From Paracoccaceae bacterium (GTDB lineage: Bacteria; Pseudomonadota; Alphaproteobacteria; Rhodobacterales; Rhodobacteraceae), in NCBI GenBank assembly GCA_958296035.1, contig OY282431.1, positions 1,739,001-1,803,000 on the forward strand: DNA of 64,000 nucleotides, given 5' to 3'. Shown piece after piece: positions 37,154 to 46,639 of this stretch; positions within the stretch are counted from its first letter, which is position 1, and every line of letters starts with the position of its first letter. Under the pieces are notes generated by a model, which was given only the letters and a program-made list of their open reading frames with translations, made no database searches and had not been told where the DNA came from. The translations under genes and the position numbers were made by a program.

Positions 37154-38836
37154 ATGGTAGTGGCTCAATTGGACCAGCTTGCCGCCCGAGGGAGTGTCGA
37201 GTCGCCTTCCATCTGGCGCGACCTGGCCAAACACCAGCACCAGGTTTCGCGACGCCCGATTACGTCACTTTTCGGACAAGACCGGAGCCGGGCCAATCGC
37301 TTTGCCGTTGCCTGCGACGACCTTTACTTCGACTACTCGAAGACAAACCTTGATGAGCACGCGCGAGGTCTGCTGGTACGACTTCTAGACACAGGTCGGG
37401 TAGGGGAGACACGAGCGCAAGTTTTCCATGGCAGCCTCCACAATCGTACCGAAAGGCGAGCAGTACTGCACACTGCACTGCGAGACCTCGAAGGACCTCC
37501 TCTTGTCGTCGGTGATCGCGACGTACGGCAAATCATGCGCCGGCAGCATGACAAGGTCATGGATTTTGCCCGCAAGGTAAGATGCGGCCAAACTGTCGCC
37601 AGCAATGGTTCACGATTCTCCGACGTAATCAACCTCGGCATTGGCGGTTCCGACCTTGGCCCGGCGATGGGCGTTGCGGCGCTTTCGAACCATTGCGATG
37701 GTCCAAAAGTTCATTTCATGTCCAATATCGATAGTGGCCACATTGCCGACACGCTGAAGTCGATCAACCCATCAACGGCGCTCGTGGTTATCTGCTCCAA
37801 GACTTTCACAACCCATGAAACGCTGACCAATGCCCGGACTACAAGAGACTGGCTGGTTTCGTCGCTGGGCAGCAACTGCGTTGCACGGCACCTTGCCGCG
37901 GTATCCAACGCCGAGGATCGCACTCGCCACTTCGGCATTCTGCCTGACCAAACATTCACGTTTCATTCGTCAATTGGTGGCAGGTATTCGATCTGGGGGC
38001 CGGTTGGACTTGGCCTGGCAATCGCAGTTGGCAGCAAGAATTTTTCCGACATGCTGGCAGGCGGGCACGCCATGGACAGACACTTTGCGTCGGCTCCATG
38101 GACAGACAACATGCCTGCCATGCTGGCGCTGGTCGGCCTCTGGCACCATCAGGTTTGCGGGTATCCGACAAGAGCTGTCATTCCCTATGAACAGCGTCTG
38201 GCATTGTTGCCGTGCTATTTGCAGCAACTGGAAATGGAATCGAATGGCAAATCGGTCAAAATGGACGGGGCGCAGCTTGACAAGGCATCCGGACCCGTCG
38301 TCTGGGGCGGGACCGGGACCGACAGTCAGCACGCTTTTTTTCAGTTTCTGCATCAGGGAACACAGGTTGTACCATGCGAATTCCTGGTTGGCGCTTCGGG
38401 CAACGAGGCGGGGTTGGCGCATCACCACCGCCAATTGGTGGCCAACTGTCTTGCACAGTCAGAGGCCCTGCTAACGGGTCAGGACGTGGACCAGACGCGG
38501 CAAAAGCTGCTTGCTGAGGGCTATTCCGGTTGTGATCTCGAATTGCTCGCGAGGCACCGAAGTTTCCCCGGCAACCGACCCTCCACAACCTTGGTCTATC
38601 CTCGCCTCACGCCATATGTCCTCGGGCAACTCATCGCGCTCTACGAGCATCGGGTTCTTGTCGAAGGCCTGGTCCTGGGTATCAACAGTTTTGATCAATG
38701 GGGCGTTGAACTGGGAAAATCGCTTGCCGAACGGTTCAGTCGGGCGCTGCAGGAAGAGGATGACATGGACTTCAGTGCCTCGTCGATACAGCTCGCCAGG
38801 CAGATTCGAGCCCTGTCAGGCATTAGGCAACAATGA
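37154..38836 (+). CDS. pgi: Glucose-6-phosphate isomerase
   Basis: This 560-residue enzyme interconverts glucose 6-phosphate and fructose 6-phosphate. Motifs: NLGIGGSDLGPAM, the SIS-fold SKTFTTHETLTNA, GGRYSIWGPVGL, the catalytic Glu region MESNGKSV, and HQGTQVVPCEFL with LVEGLVLGINSFDQWGVELGK near the C-terminus. ATG 37154 is used. It is cotranscribed with zwf, placing both at the branch to the pentose phosphate/Entner-Doudoroff routes. Confidence 0.95.
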   Translation: MVVAQLDQLAARGSVESPSIWRDLAKHQHQVSRRPITSLFGQDRSRANRFAVACDDLYFDYSKTNLDEHARGLLVRLLDTGRVGETRAQVFHGSLHNRTERRAVLHTALRDLEGPPLVVGDRDVRQIMRRQHDKVMDFARKVRCGQTVASNGSRFSDVINLGIGGSDLGPAMGVAALSNHCDGPKVHFMSNIDSGHIADTLKSINPSTALVVICSKTFTTHETLTNARTTRDWLVSSLGSNCVARHLAAVSNAEDRTRHFGILPDQTFTFHSSIGGRYSIWGPVGLGLAIAVGSKNFSDMLAGGHAMDRHFASAPWTDNMPAMLALVGLWHHQVCGYPTRAVIPYEQRLALLPCYLQQLEMESNGKSVKMDGAQLDKASGPVVWGGTGTDSQHAFFQFLHQGTQVVPCEFLVGASGNEAGLAHHHRQLVANCLAQSEALLTGQDVDQTRQKLLAEGYSGCDLELLARHRSFPGNRPSTTLVYPRLTPYVLGQLIALYEHRVLVEGLVLGINSFDQWGVELGKSLAERFSRALQEEDDMDFSASSIQLARQIRALSGIRQQ

Positions 38837-38864
38837 AATGAAGAGTGCCTATCTGACCGTGACT

Positions 38865-38884
38865 GGCTGTTTTCCCAAACAGCC
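38865..38884 (+). terminator. Hairpin after pgi
   Basis: GGCTGTTT and AAACAGCC form a perfect 8-bp stem with a TCCC loop 29 bases after the pgi stop. It is followed by only TTG rather than a long T-run, so it may be a weak terminator or a transcript-stabilising stem. Confidence 0.5.
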
Positions 38885-39369
38885 TTGCCCGGCGCTACCA
38901 TCGACAGGCAATTCCCGCCTTCGTTGGGTGAAGCGTGCTGGCAAGATCTCGGGCGCGTTGTTACGACAGTAAATGGTTCCGCAGGTCCATCGAAACTTTC
39001 CAGTAAGCTCTGCCGATCACCAATGTGCATTTTGCTTGTCCTTGCTGTCCCAGGGCCAGGGCCCACAGGCGCACCATTCGCCGGTCGGTCGCAGCCAGGG
39101 CACTGGTGGCGGTAGCTCCGGAATCGTCGGCGTCACAACCGCACGGGACGTCCTGATGTCATGGCCCTTTCAACGCGACCGGATCTCTCGAAAAGACGTG
39201 CCTCCGTTAATTCGACAAGTGATGCCTGAGCAGTCTGCATTCTTCCAGGGGACGGACATCACACTATGTAGGTCAAGTTGTCTCTGCCCAGAAACACAAC
39301 CCATCCAGGTCAATTGATCAAGAGAACCGGGCGCGAAAATGGCCGACAAAACGCGTTGCAAACCGTCGA
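38885..39369. other. Convergent gap between pgi and the corrinoid operon
   Basis: About 485 bases between the two convergent transcripts. Short plus-strand frames near 38975-39317 show no family and no ribosome site worth noting. Nothing else is visible. Confidence 0.4.
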
Positions 39370-41415
39370 CTAGCGGCGGCGGCGGCGCCTTGCACCGCCC
39401 CGTAAACGCGAATATGCGATGTTATGGGACACATCCGGCAGGTCAACCACGCTTGACAGGTGTTCAAATGAGTCTACCGCATGTGGCAGTGCGTTGGCGT
39501 TTACAAAATGTTCCTGAAATCTGGGTTCGATTGCGGTTTCGACCTTTTCGATCTTGTGGACGGTTGCCTCGATGGCAGCCCGGGCTTTCAGATTGCAAAG
39601 CGCAAGTCGGGCTCCGGTTCCTGCAGCATTGCCGGACGAGGACACATTGTCGAGCTTGCAGTCGGGGATCATGCCCAGAACCATGGCATGCTTAGGCGAA
39701 ATGTGAGCCCCGAAGGCGCCGGCCAACACGATACGGTCGACGCGAGAACTTCCGAGATGATCCATTAGCAGCTTGGCACCGGCATAGAGTGCCGACTTTG
39801 CAAGCTGGATTGCCCGGACATCGGCCTGGGTAATCTTTATCGGCGCCGCGCCCCCATTCCTCGGGCGGTGAAGTACATATGAACAGGTCCGGCCATCGGC
39901 GACAACGCGTGCTGACGGTGCATCTTCTCTTCTTCCAATCAAGCCGGACTTGTCGATGACGCCGGCCATCCGAAGTTCGGCAACGGCTTCGATGATCCCG
40001 GAACCACAGATGCCGGTCACACCGCTGTGGATGGTTGCATTGGCAAAGCCTTCCTCGGTGGACCACAGATCACATCCTACAACCTTGAACCTTGGCTCAA
40101 GAGTCCGCGGGTTGACTTCCACCCGTTCAATGGCGCCGGGAGAGGCGCGTTGCCCGGCAGAAATCTGCGCCCCTTCAAAAGCCGGTCCGGTAGGCGACGA
40201 GCAGGCTAGTACCCTTTGACGATCGCCAAAGACAATTTCCGCATTGGTACCGACGTCGACGATCAGGACTCTGTCGGGAGATTCGTGTGGCTGCTCAGAC
40301 AGGATTACTGCAGCGGCATCTGCACCTACATGGCCGGCGATGCATGGCAGGACATGGATTGGCACCCCTTCACCCAATACGACCAGTTCCAGGTCACGGG
40401 CGAGGGTCTGAACAGACGCGTCGGTGGCGAGCGTGAATGGCGCTTGTCCAAGTTCAACGGGATCAATTCCCAGCAAGAGATGGTGAATAATCGGATTGCA
40501 GACAAATACGGCTTCCACAATGTGCCCTTCGTCCGCACCGATGGACGCGGTAAGCGACTGGATTAGTCCGCACAGCGCAATCCTTACCGCAGAGGTCATG
40601 TCGGCGGCACCTGTTTGATTGAGCATGGCATAGGAAACCCGGCTCATCAGATCTTCGCCAAACCTGATTTGAGGGTTCATTATTCCTGCCGAAGCCGTTA
40701 CCGAACCATCTTCCAGATTGCACAGGTGAGCGGCAATCGTTGTGGAGCCAACATCAATAGCCAGACCATAAAGTGGACCACCAAAGAATCCAGGCCAGAG
40801 TTCGACGACCCGTGGAGAGCCTCGATTGTGATCGCGGTGTATTGCGAGCGTGATCTTCCAGTCACCCTCCCTGAGAACACCTTGCAGACGAGTCAGGTGT
40901 GCCAGACCCAGCCGAACATCGGCCAGCTGCCACTGCGCTCGCAAGGCCTGTTCCAGCCGCTCTAGATCACCACCGGCTTGATCCATGTGCGGCGGCTCTA
41001 CCTCTACATAGTAAAGTCGCACGGCCGGGTCCATGGAAACAGGTCGTGTATCGGCAGACTTGCGGACGACCTGTCGATGGACCTGAGATTCGGGGGGTAC
41101 GTCAACCGCAAGGTTATCAAGGATTCTTGCCTGGCATCCGAGCCGCCGGCCTGACGGAAGTCCGCGTATGCGATCAAACCTTTCCTCAACCTGATTCCAC
41201 GCCGAGATCGAGTCCCTGGCAACACTGATACCGAGCTTTGGAAACGTGCCAAAGGAGGGCAAGACCTGACACCTGGAACAGATACCGCGGCCACCACAAA
41301 CGCTGTCAAGGTCCACGCCAAGCATACGCGCAGCCTCGAGTATTGATGTACCACTAGGAACACGCCCGCGCTTGCCGGACGGCGAAAATACGACCAGCGG
41401 GTCGGAATCACTCAT
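39370..41415 (-). CDS. RACo-type corrinoid reactivation protein (ferredoxin plus ASKHA, DUF4445)
   Basis: A 681-residue protein. Its N-terminal plant-type ferredoxin domain carries CGGRGICSRC and a later cysteine in RRLGCQAR for a [2Fe-2S] cluster. A middle domain leads to an actin-like ASKHA ATPase domain with GLAIDVGSTTIAAHL and LIVDVGTNAEIVFG. Such proteins use ATP to re-reduce inactive Co(II) corrinoid proteins. It is last in a four-gene minus-strand run with a methyltetrahydrofolate methyltransferase and a MetF-like reductase. The C-terminus is unusual: after RLRGG it ends in a run of arginines. Confidence 0.9.
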   Translation of the reverse strand: MSDSDPLVVFSPSGKRGRVPSGTSILEAARMLGVDLDSVCGGRGICSRCQVLPSFGTFPKLGISVARDSISAWNQVEERFDRIRGLPSGRRLGCQARILDNLAVDVPPESQVHRQVVRKSADTRPVSMDPAVRLYYVEVEPPHMDQAGGDLERLEQALRAQWQLADVRLGLAHLTRLQGVLREGDWKITLAIHRDHNRGSPRVVELWPGFFGGPLYGLAIDVGSTTIAAHLCNLEDGSVTASAGIMNPQIRFGEDLMSRVSYAMLNQTGAADMTSAVRIALCGLIQSLTASIGADEGHIVEAVFVCNPIIHHLLLGIDPVELGQAPFTLATDASVQTLARDLELVVLGEGVPIHVLPCIAGHVGADAAAVILSEQPHESPDRVLIVDVGTNAEIVFGDRQRVLACSSPTGPAFEGAQISAGQRASPGAIERVEVNPRTLEPRFKVVGCDLWSTEEGFANATIHSGVTGICGSGIIEAVAELRMAGVIDKSGLIGRREDAPSARVVADGRTCSYVLHRPRNGGAAPIKITQADVRAIQLAKSALYAGAKLLMDHLGSSRVDRIVLAGAFGAHISPKHAMVLGMIPDCKLDNVSSSGNAAGTGARLALCNLKARAAIEATVHKIEKVETAIEPRFQEHFVNANALPHAVDSFEHLSSVVDLPDVSHNIAYSRLRGGARRRRRR

Positions 41416-41584
41416 TGCTCAAGAGACCTGGCTGAAGCCGGCAACCTCAGGCAGCACATGAACTTTTCCATGGCGGAAGCATGAACGGCATAACACTTGC
41501 GCATTGGCAACGGTCCGGGGGCTGCTTGACGATTAATGGCCCGCATGACTGCGCGAAGATCCTGACAGACAATTCCGGAACCAA

Positions 41585-42508
41585 CTACTGTCGGCGCCTG
41601 CGACGCCGCCGCCGGGTACCATTGGCCGACTGGACCCGTGTTGACTGCGGTTTGTTGTGCTTGATCCAATTGGCACCGTTTCGATCATGATTGAGCAGAA
41701 GATTTGCTGCCCTGATAGCGTTCATCTCCTGGGGCCTGACGGGATTCATGATTGCTGAGGTCATGCCTGCCCCCACGGCCATTGGCAGGAATGCGGCGTT
41801 TATTGCGTGGCGATTGGGCAAACCGAAGGAAACGTTCGAGGCACCACAGGTCGTGTTTACATGAAGTTCCGTTCGCAACCGCCGGACTAGCGAGAATACC
41901 TGAAGACCGGCTGTAGCCATCGCGCCGATCGGCATCACGAGTGGGTCCACGACGACATCACAGGCAGGAATTCCATGATCAAGGGCGCGTTCGACGATTT
42001 TCCTGGCCACTTCGAAACGTACATCTGGATCCTCCGAGATGCCTGAATCATCGTTAGAAATCGCCACGACCGGGACATTGTATTTCCTGACCAGTGGCAG
42101 GATACTCTCCAGGCGGTCTTCTTCACCGGTTACCGAATTGACCAGTGGACGGCCTTCGCAAGCTTCCAGACCTGCTTCGAGCGCGCCGGGTACGGAGCTG
42201 TCGATGCAAAGTGGCACGTCGACTCTCTGCTGTACCAGCTTTATCAACCGGGTCATGAGCGGCGGCTCGGTCTGATTTGGATCCGGGTTTGAATTGTAAA
42301 CGACGCCGGCGTTGACATCGAGCATGGTCGCTCCACACGCCACCTGCTCGACGGCATCTTTCTCGACTGTCGAAAAGTCGCCGGCTTCAAGCTCGGCGGC
42401 CAGCAACTTGCGTCCGGTGGGATTGATTCTCTCACCAATCACACAAAATGGTTCGTCAAATCCGATTATGGCGGTTCGTGACCGGGACTCTACGGTGGTT
42501 CGGGTCAA
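41585..42508 (-). CDS. Methyltetrahydrofolate:corrinoid methyltransferase (pterin-binding family)
   Basis: 307 residues from a TTG start at 42508, with AGGAG upstream; the stop of the previous gene overlaps this start in TTGA, so translation is coupled. It has the TIM-barrel pterin-binding fold: GERINPTGRK at the start, DVNAGV, PLCIDSS, NSVTGEED, DPLVMPIG and NTTCGASNVSFGLP. Relatives (MtgA, AcsE) move a methyl group between a corrinoid protein and tetrahydrofolate. After the fold ends at NWIKHNKPQ comes a tail with eight arginines before the final glutamine. It works with the neighbouring RACo and MetF-like proteins. Confidence 0.9.
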   Translation of the reverse strand: MTRTTVESRSRTAIIGFDEPFCVIGERINPTGRKLLAAELEAGDFSTVEKDAVEQVACGATMLDVNAGVVYNSNPDPNQTEPPLMTRLIKLVQQRVDVPLCIDSSVPGALEAGLEACEGRPLVNSVTGEEDRLESILPLVRKYNVPVVAISNDDSGISEDPDVRFEVARKIVERALDHGIPACDVVVDPLVMPIGAMATAGLQVFSLVRRLRTELHVNTTCGASNVSFGLPNRHAINAAFLPMAVGAGMTSAIMNPVRPQEMNAIRAANLLLNHDRNGANWIKHNKPQSTRVQSANGTRRRRRRRRQ

Positions 42509-43446
42509 TGATCTTCTCCTGAGTTGGTTCGACGTGCATCGTGAGTGGGTTGTTTGTTTGCCCAGTCGACACACGCCTTGATGCCGCCCAGCGGAAAGAA
42601 ATGGATTCCTTCCACATTCGACTCAGGATGCTTCCGCCAAAGTCCTTCCAGTCCCGTGATCATGTCCGTGGGTTCAAATGGCCGCAAGAGGAGGGAGAGA
42701 TCACGGCTGCGCCGCTGAAGCACCCGCATGGACGCTCCCACTCCACAGGCCAGCGCGAATTTCATCATCGTCTGCAATCGGGCTGGGCCAGCCACGCCAA
42801 TCCGGACAGGAAGACGCACACCGAGCTTGCTGATGCGCTCGGTCCACCGAAATACCGCCACCGGATCAAACGCGAACTGGGTCACGATCGTCATGTTGGC
42901 GCTGCTGTTGCCTGCGTAATCCTGCTTGGCAAGCAGGGCCCGGTCCACCTGGGTTGTCGAACCGTCAGAGTCGATGTCTCGGTTCCCTTCGGGATGTCCT
43001 GCAACATGAAGCTCGACAAAGCCGCGGCGTTCGAAGACTCCCGAGCCAAGCAACTCCATTGAGTGTGAGAACTCGCCATGGCGCCGACTGGCACCACCCG
43101 CCAGAATCAGTGCCTCATTCACATCGGCTTCATACCGATACCGGCCGAGCATCGTGTCGAGCTCGCTCTGGCTTCTCAGGGTTCGTGCCGTGATGTGCGG
43201 CATGACAGCAAACCCTTCCTGCCGCAATCGGCGCGCAGTCCTGACCATTTCCTTCAGCGGCGTACCTTCAATGTGGGCTACATAGATTCTGGTACCGGCG
43301 GGCAGCAGGCTTCGAAAATCCTTGATCTTCGCGGCCGTGCGAGGCATTACCTCGATCGAGTATCCGTCCAGAAGTCTTCCCGTATGCCCGACGGGTACAG
43401 ACTGCGATTGTGGGGAAGCCGAAACTGGCATGGACTGCCAAGCCAT
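42505..43446 (-). CDS. Methylenetetrahydrofolate reductase-like protein
   Basis: 313 residues from ATG 43446, which overlaps the previous stop in TGATG. The FAD-dependent MetF fold is visible: IEVMPRTAAKI at the start, VAHIEGTPLKEM, ITARTL, LILAGGA, VAGHPEGN with RDID, and MTIVTQFAFDP. It differs from housekeeping MetF and belongs to the corrinoid-operon type. It would oxidise the methyl group, as methyl-THF, to methylene-THF, completing a route from methylated substrates into one-carbon metabolism. Confidence 0.85.
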   Translation of the reverse strand: MAWQSMPVSASPQSQSVPVGHTGRLLDGYSIEVMPRTAAKIKDFRSLLPAGTRIYVAHIEGTPLKEMVRTARRLRQEGFAVMPHITARTLRSQSELDTMLGRYRYEADVNEALILAGGASRRHGEFSHSMELLGSGVFERRGFVELHVAGHPEGNRDIDSDGSTTQVDRALLAKQDYAGNSSANMTIVTQFAFDPVAVFRWTERISKLGVRLPVRIGVAGPARLQTMMKFALACGVGASMRVLQRRSRDLSLLLRPFEPTDMITGLEGLWRKHPESNVEGIHFFPLGGIKACVDWANKQPTHDARRTNSGEDH

Positions 43447-43766
43447 CAAAGCGTCTCCTGGTTTCCGGGCCTGGCCCAGCCACCGCGATCAACCAACTTC
43501 TTAAGGCGCCGCGCGGCATAGGCCTCTTCCAGCCTCTTCGCTTCGTTGGCGGCAATATCGAATGGGTCACCTTCGATCTCCCCGGTTATTCTTCGGTTCC
43601 ACTCGGAAAGGTATGAATCTGTGTCCTTGGCATTGCTCCGCATTGCACATCGGTCAATTGCCTGCTCGAATCTCTCGCTGAGCTGAATCTTTGCTGCTCT
43701 GCGGCCCTTGCCGACGATGACCTGCGCGGGAATATCTCTCCAATAGACCACGGCTACACTTGGCAT
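43446..43766 (-). CDS. Virulence_fact (PF13769-type) small protein of corrinoid operons
   Basis: 106 residues from ATG 43766, which has AAAGGA upstream. It reads VVYWRDIPAQVIVGKGRRAAK, then LSERFEQAIDRCAM and a charged helical C-terminus. The family carries the label virulence factor for historical reasons only; in alphaproteobacteria it commonly leads a MetF, methyl-THF methyltransferase and ASKHA gene set, as here. Its molecular role is unknown. It is the first gene of the operon, with TGATG coupling to the next. Confidence 0.8.
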   Translation of the reverse strand: MPSVAVVYWRDIPAQVIVGKGRRAAKIQLSERFEQAIDRCAMRSNAKDTDSYLSEWNRRITGEIEGDPFDIAANEAKRLEEAYAARRLKKLVDRGGWARPGNQETL

Positions 43767-44534
43767 CGCTTGAATTCCTTTCGCATGCCGGTTCAATCAG
43801 TGCGACGTCGGCTCGAGAATTTCAGCCGACTGTTGATGTCCCCAACCGCCAATGGCGCCTTATCATCCCTTTTTCTGACACGACCGAAGGTCTGCACTCG
43901 ACTCTTACCCACGGCAGGGTTTTCGCTGCAAGCTGGTTGGATTTCAGTACAGCGAGCGAGCTTGAATTCTGTTGCGAAAGTTGGCCGGCAATCGGCACGG
44001 TGGGAAGTTTTCAGCTAGTTGCGCTCCGGTAGTTTTGCAACGAGAAAGGACAGTTTTTCGCCTCTCACCGGGTGTTTTTTCAGTACACTTCAATTGTGGT
44101 GACCAGACGGCACCTCCCGGGACCCGGAGGTCGGCCATACAAACAATGCAGGTGGTTCAGGGACAGGTCCTCTCGGCACGTTCAGGCAGCTCGCGCTGTC
44201 CCCGGATGCAGGGTACAGGTGTGGATATGATGTCAATGTTGGATGTCGAAACCGGCGGCTGGAAATCACTTCCTTCAGTTGACGGAGCGCTTGCGGCAGT
44301 GGAAGCATGATGGCGGCCAGAAGGTGGTAAAACCACTGGCTTCGGAATGCAGCCATTTGCTGACAGGCACAATTCTAACCGGTGACTTTCTGGGAGGAGG
44401 TGTACTTGCCGGATTAAACCGGTGTCACTTAAGCATCGGCAATGGCGTTAACCGGGAAATCTGACCTCCCTGCTACTGAGATATGCTCAAAAACAACAAC
44501 GGCGATGCCTGGAGGATGATCGAAAAATTCGCGC
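43767..44534. other. Gap upstream of the corrinoid operon
   Basis: About 770 bases between the corrinoid operon start and the PIN toxin stop. The operon promoter should be here. I looked for a cobalamin or other riboswitch and did not find a convincing one. No corrinoid-binding protein or MttB-type methyltransferase gene is present. Confidence 0.4.
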
Positions 44535-44942
44535 TCATCGCGTTCCCATGTAATCGACCAGCGTCATCACGGCCGCGCCATGCTCGGTCGGTGAAGCGGC
44601 CGTCACGAATCGACGGTCCGCCGTCTCCACCGTTGCCCCGATGCGGTGCGCGAGCACGAGATAGACGCAGTCGTAAACCGGGTGGTCGAGGGCCAGCGCC
44701 AGACGAACCGCGTCCGCGCTGACGGCCTCGTCGTCGCTCCAGCGCAGCGGCCTGTCGGGCAGCGAAGCCATGGCGGCACCTGCATCAGTGCGCTCGAACT
44801 GACCCTGCCTCGGCTTGCGCCACAGCGCATTGGCGACCTCGGAAGCCATCGGGCGCGGTGTGTACATCGCCCGCGCGGCATCCGAATCGGGCTCGTCGAC
44901 CAGCAACTTGATCGCCTCGCTCGCATCGATCACGAAGCGCAT
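44535..44942 (-). CDS. PIN-domain toxin (VapC/FitB type)
   Basis: A 135-residue PIN ribonuclease toxin. The acidic residues for metal binding are in VIDASEAIKLL, SEVANALW, YDCVYL and TADRRF. Such toxins cleave tRNA or other RNA when not held by an antitoxin. Its ATG overlaps the antitoxin stop in TGATG. The DNA is clearly richer in G+C than nearby regions, and relaxase and IS remnants flank it, so recent transfer is likely. Confidence 0.88.
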   Translation of the reverse strand: MRFVIDASEAIKLLVDEPDSDAARAMYTPRPMASEVANALWRKPRQGQFERTDAGAAMASLPDRPLRWSDDEAVSADAVRLALALDHPVYDCVYLVLAHRIGATVETADRRFVTAASPTEHGAAVMTLVDYMGTR

Positions 44943-45202
44943 CAGAAGTCGTCGCGATGTCCTTGGTCGCGATCCTCTCGGACCAGCACTTCAGCCGGGG
45001 TCTGCTTGCGGTCCCTGGTCTTCTCCCGCAGCTGGTTCGATGCTTCCAGGAACGCTGGCCGCTTCGCCGCCATGTCGTCGTGGGCGGCACACTCCAAGAC
45101 GTGGTGCACCTCGCCCTCCAGAGAGCGATTGTTCGGCGAGGCACGCCGCTTGAGGCGGTTTACCACATCGTCGTCGAGTTGCTTCACGTTGATTGCCGCC
45201 AT
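44942..45202 (-). CDS. FitA-like ribbon-helix-helix antitoxin
   Basis: An 86-residue partner of the PIN toxin. The N-terminus INVKQLDDDVVNRLKRRA followed by RSLEGEVHHVLE is a ribbon-helix-helix DNA-binding module; the C-terminal tail (about residues 45-86) should bind and block the toxin. It is upstream of the toxin with a one-base overlap, the usual order, and probably represses its own promoter. Confidence 0.85.
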   Translation of the reverse strand: MAAINVKQLDDDVVNRLKRRASPNNRSLEGEVHHVLECAAHDDMAAKRPAFLEASNQLREKTRDRKQTPAEVLVREDRDQGHRDDF

Positions 45203-45439
45203 CGCCCAGTCTCCAATATTGCTATCCTGCTGGTATCGCTTCGTCGCGGCTTATGCAGTTTCCTGCGGGGAGGATTTCGGGCGGCCTTTGCGGACAGGAC
45301 AATGAGACCCTTCGTTCGTCCCTTGTTCCGCGGTCCGCGAGCGCATGTCTGGCCTGTATGGATTGGCGCGAGTCCCACCGTTCCGTCTCCGCCGAGAGGC
45401 TGCCGCGATGGTCGCGTCCATCGGCAAGATCGCCTTGCC

Positions 45440-45750
45440 GCCGCAGGGCGTGGGCTACTTCGAGAAGAACGCCGTCGAGACCCGCTTGCGCGACCCCGCG
45501 ACGGGGCCGATGGTCGTGTCCACGTTCCGCCATGACACGTCAAGGAATCTCGATCCCCAGCTCCATACGCATGCCGTCATCACCAACATGGTCCGGGGCG
45601 AGGATTCCAAGTGGCGGACGATGGTCGATGACGGCCTGTTCCAGGGCAAGATGGCCATCGGGGCGATCTACCGGGCGGAACTGGCGCAGAGGCTGAAGGG
45701 GCTCGGCTACGGGATTGAGAAGACCCATGCCGACGGACAACCCAAGTGCG
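45440..45750 (+). pseudogene. MobF/TraA-type conjugative relaxase fragment
   Basis: Plus-strand translation gives FEKNAVETR, then FRHDTSRNLDPQLHTHAVITN, a three-histidine metal site of MobF (TrwC/TraA) relaxases, then KWRTMVDDGLFQGKMAIGAIYR and LKGLGYGIEKTHADG. The N-terminal tyrosine region is scrambled or missing and the helicase half is absent, so it is a relic of a plasmid or conjugative element. It lies beside the toxin-antitoxin pair, sharing its high G+C. Confidence 0.8.
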
Positions 45751-46639
45751 CCAATGCGCAAATCCTGAAGATTTCGTCGGCGAACAACGGAACCGGCCGT
45801 AAGAGCCTCCGCAAAACAGAAGGTTAAGCCGGATTATATCGAGATTATCAGAAAATGTCGATCTCGGTGGTTGCATGCCTGGGTTCAGGACCCGCCAACG
45901 ATGCATGAACCCACGCGCCAGGACAAGGGGGCGGTCAAGCAACGCTTTCTTGTCAACATGAAGCCTGATCCTGGTCGGTCAAACCTGCCGAAAACCATGC
46001 CGTCAGGCGATCATCGCTACCGGAATTGAACTGGCCTCTGCCCCGGATCAATGACTTGACGTCTTCGCCAGCGAGCGAGGGCCTGGAGTCGTTGGGCAAT
46101 ATTAGGCCCACTATTTCTTTGCTGCGTTCGAATGGAAACGCTCGCCGGTTCTCCGCGACCTGTCTTTGCTTCGGAGCAAACAATCAGACAATATCAGGGA
46201 TATAGAGGCTGCAATCAATTAATGGAAGGTAAGTAATTTGTCGTACCCCCAATAGTGGGAGGTTTGCTTGTGGGCTTGTCAGGGACTGCCCTCCACGGCA
46301 AGTTAGGTTGAAACAGGACGAAGCGATCAAGGCTGCAGGAGTTAACTGCTGGCCGAGATTGAGCGCGAGAACGATACGTTCAAGGGCGAACTGAACCAAC
46401 AGGAACGAAAGTCGCGCCTCCAACTACTTTTGGCAATTGTGTGCCTTGTGCTGTTGCTCTCAGCAGAGTTTGGACCGATGCCTCTGTGTATTGATTGGTT
46501 GATTGCGTTGCTTGCCCTGTTCTTGCCAATGTAACTGCTCGCAGAAATCCTCCCGCTGTATCTCTACAGTCCTCATTGGAAGAAATCCTTGCAATCGGAA
46601 GGGCACTATTCGATCCTAGCGACATACAACTCCGGAAGT
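45751..46639. other. Gap with no recognisable gene
   Basis: About 890 bases after the relaxase fragment. Only short frames in both directions. A plus-strand LLAEIERENDTFKGELNQ stretch near 46360 looks protein-like but has no start or family. Probably decayed mobile DNA. Confidence 0.35.

Noticed and set aside
43767-44534. Cobalamin riboswitch ahead of the corrinoid operon
   Set aside because: No B12-box-like conserved core could be found by reading the region.
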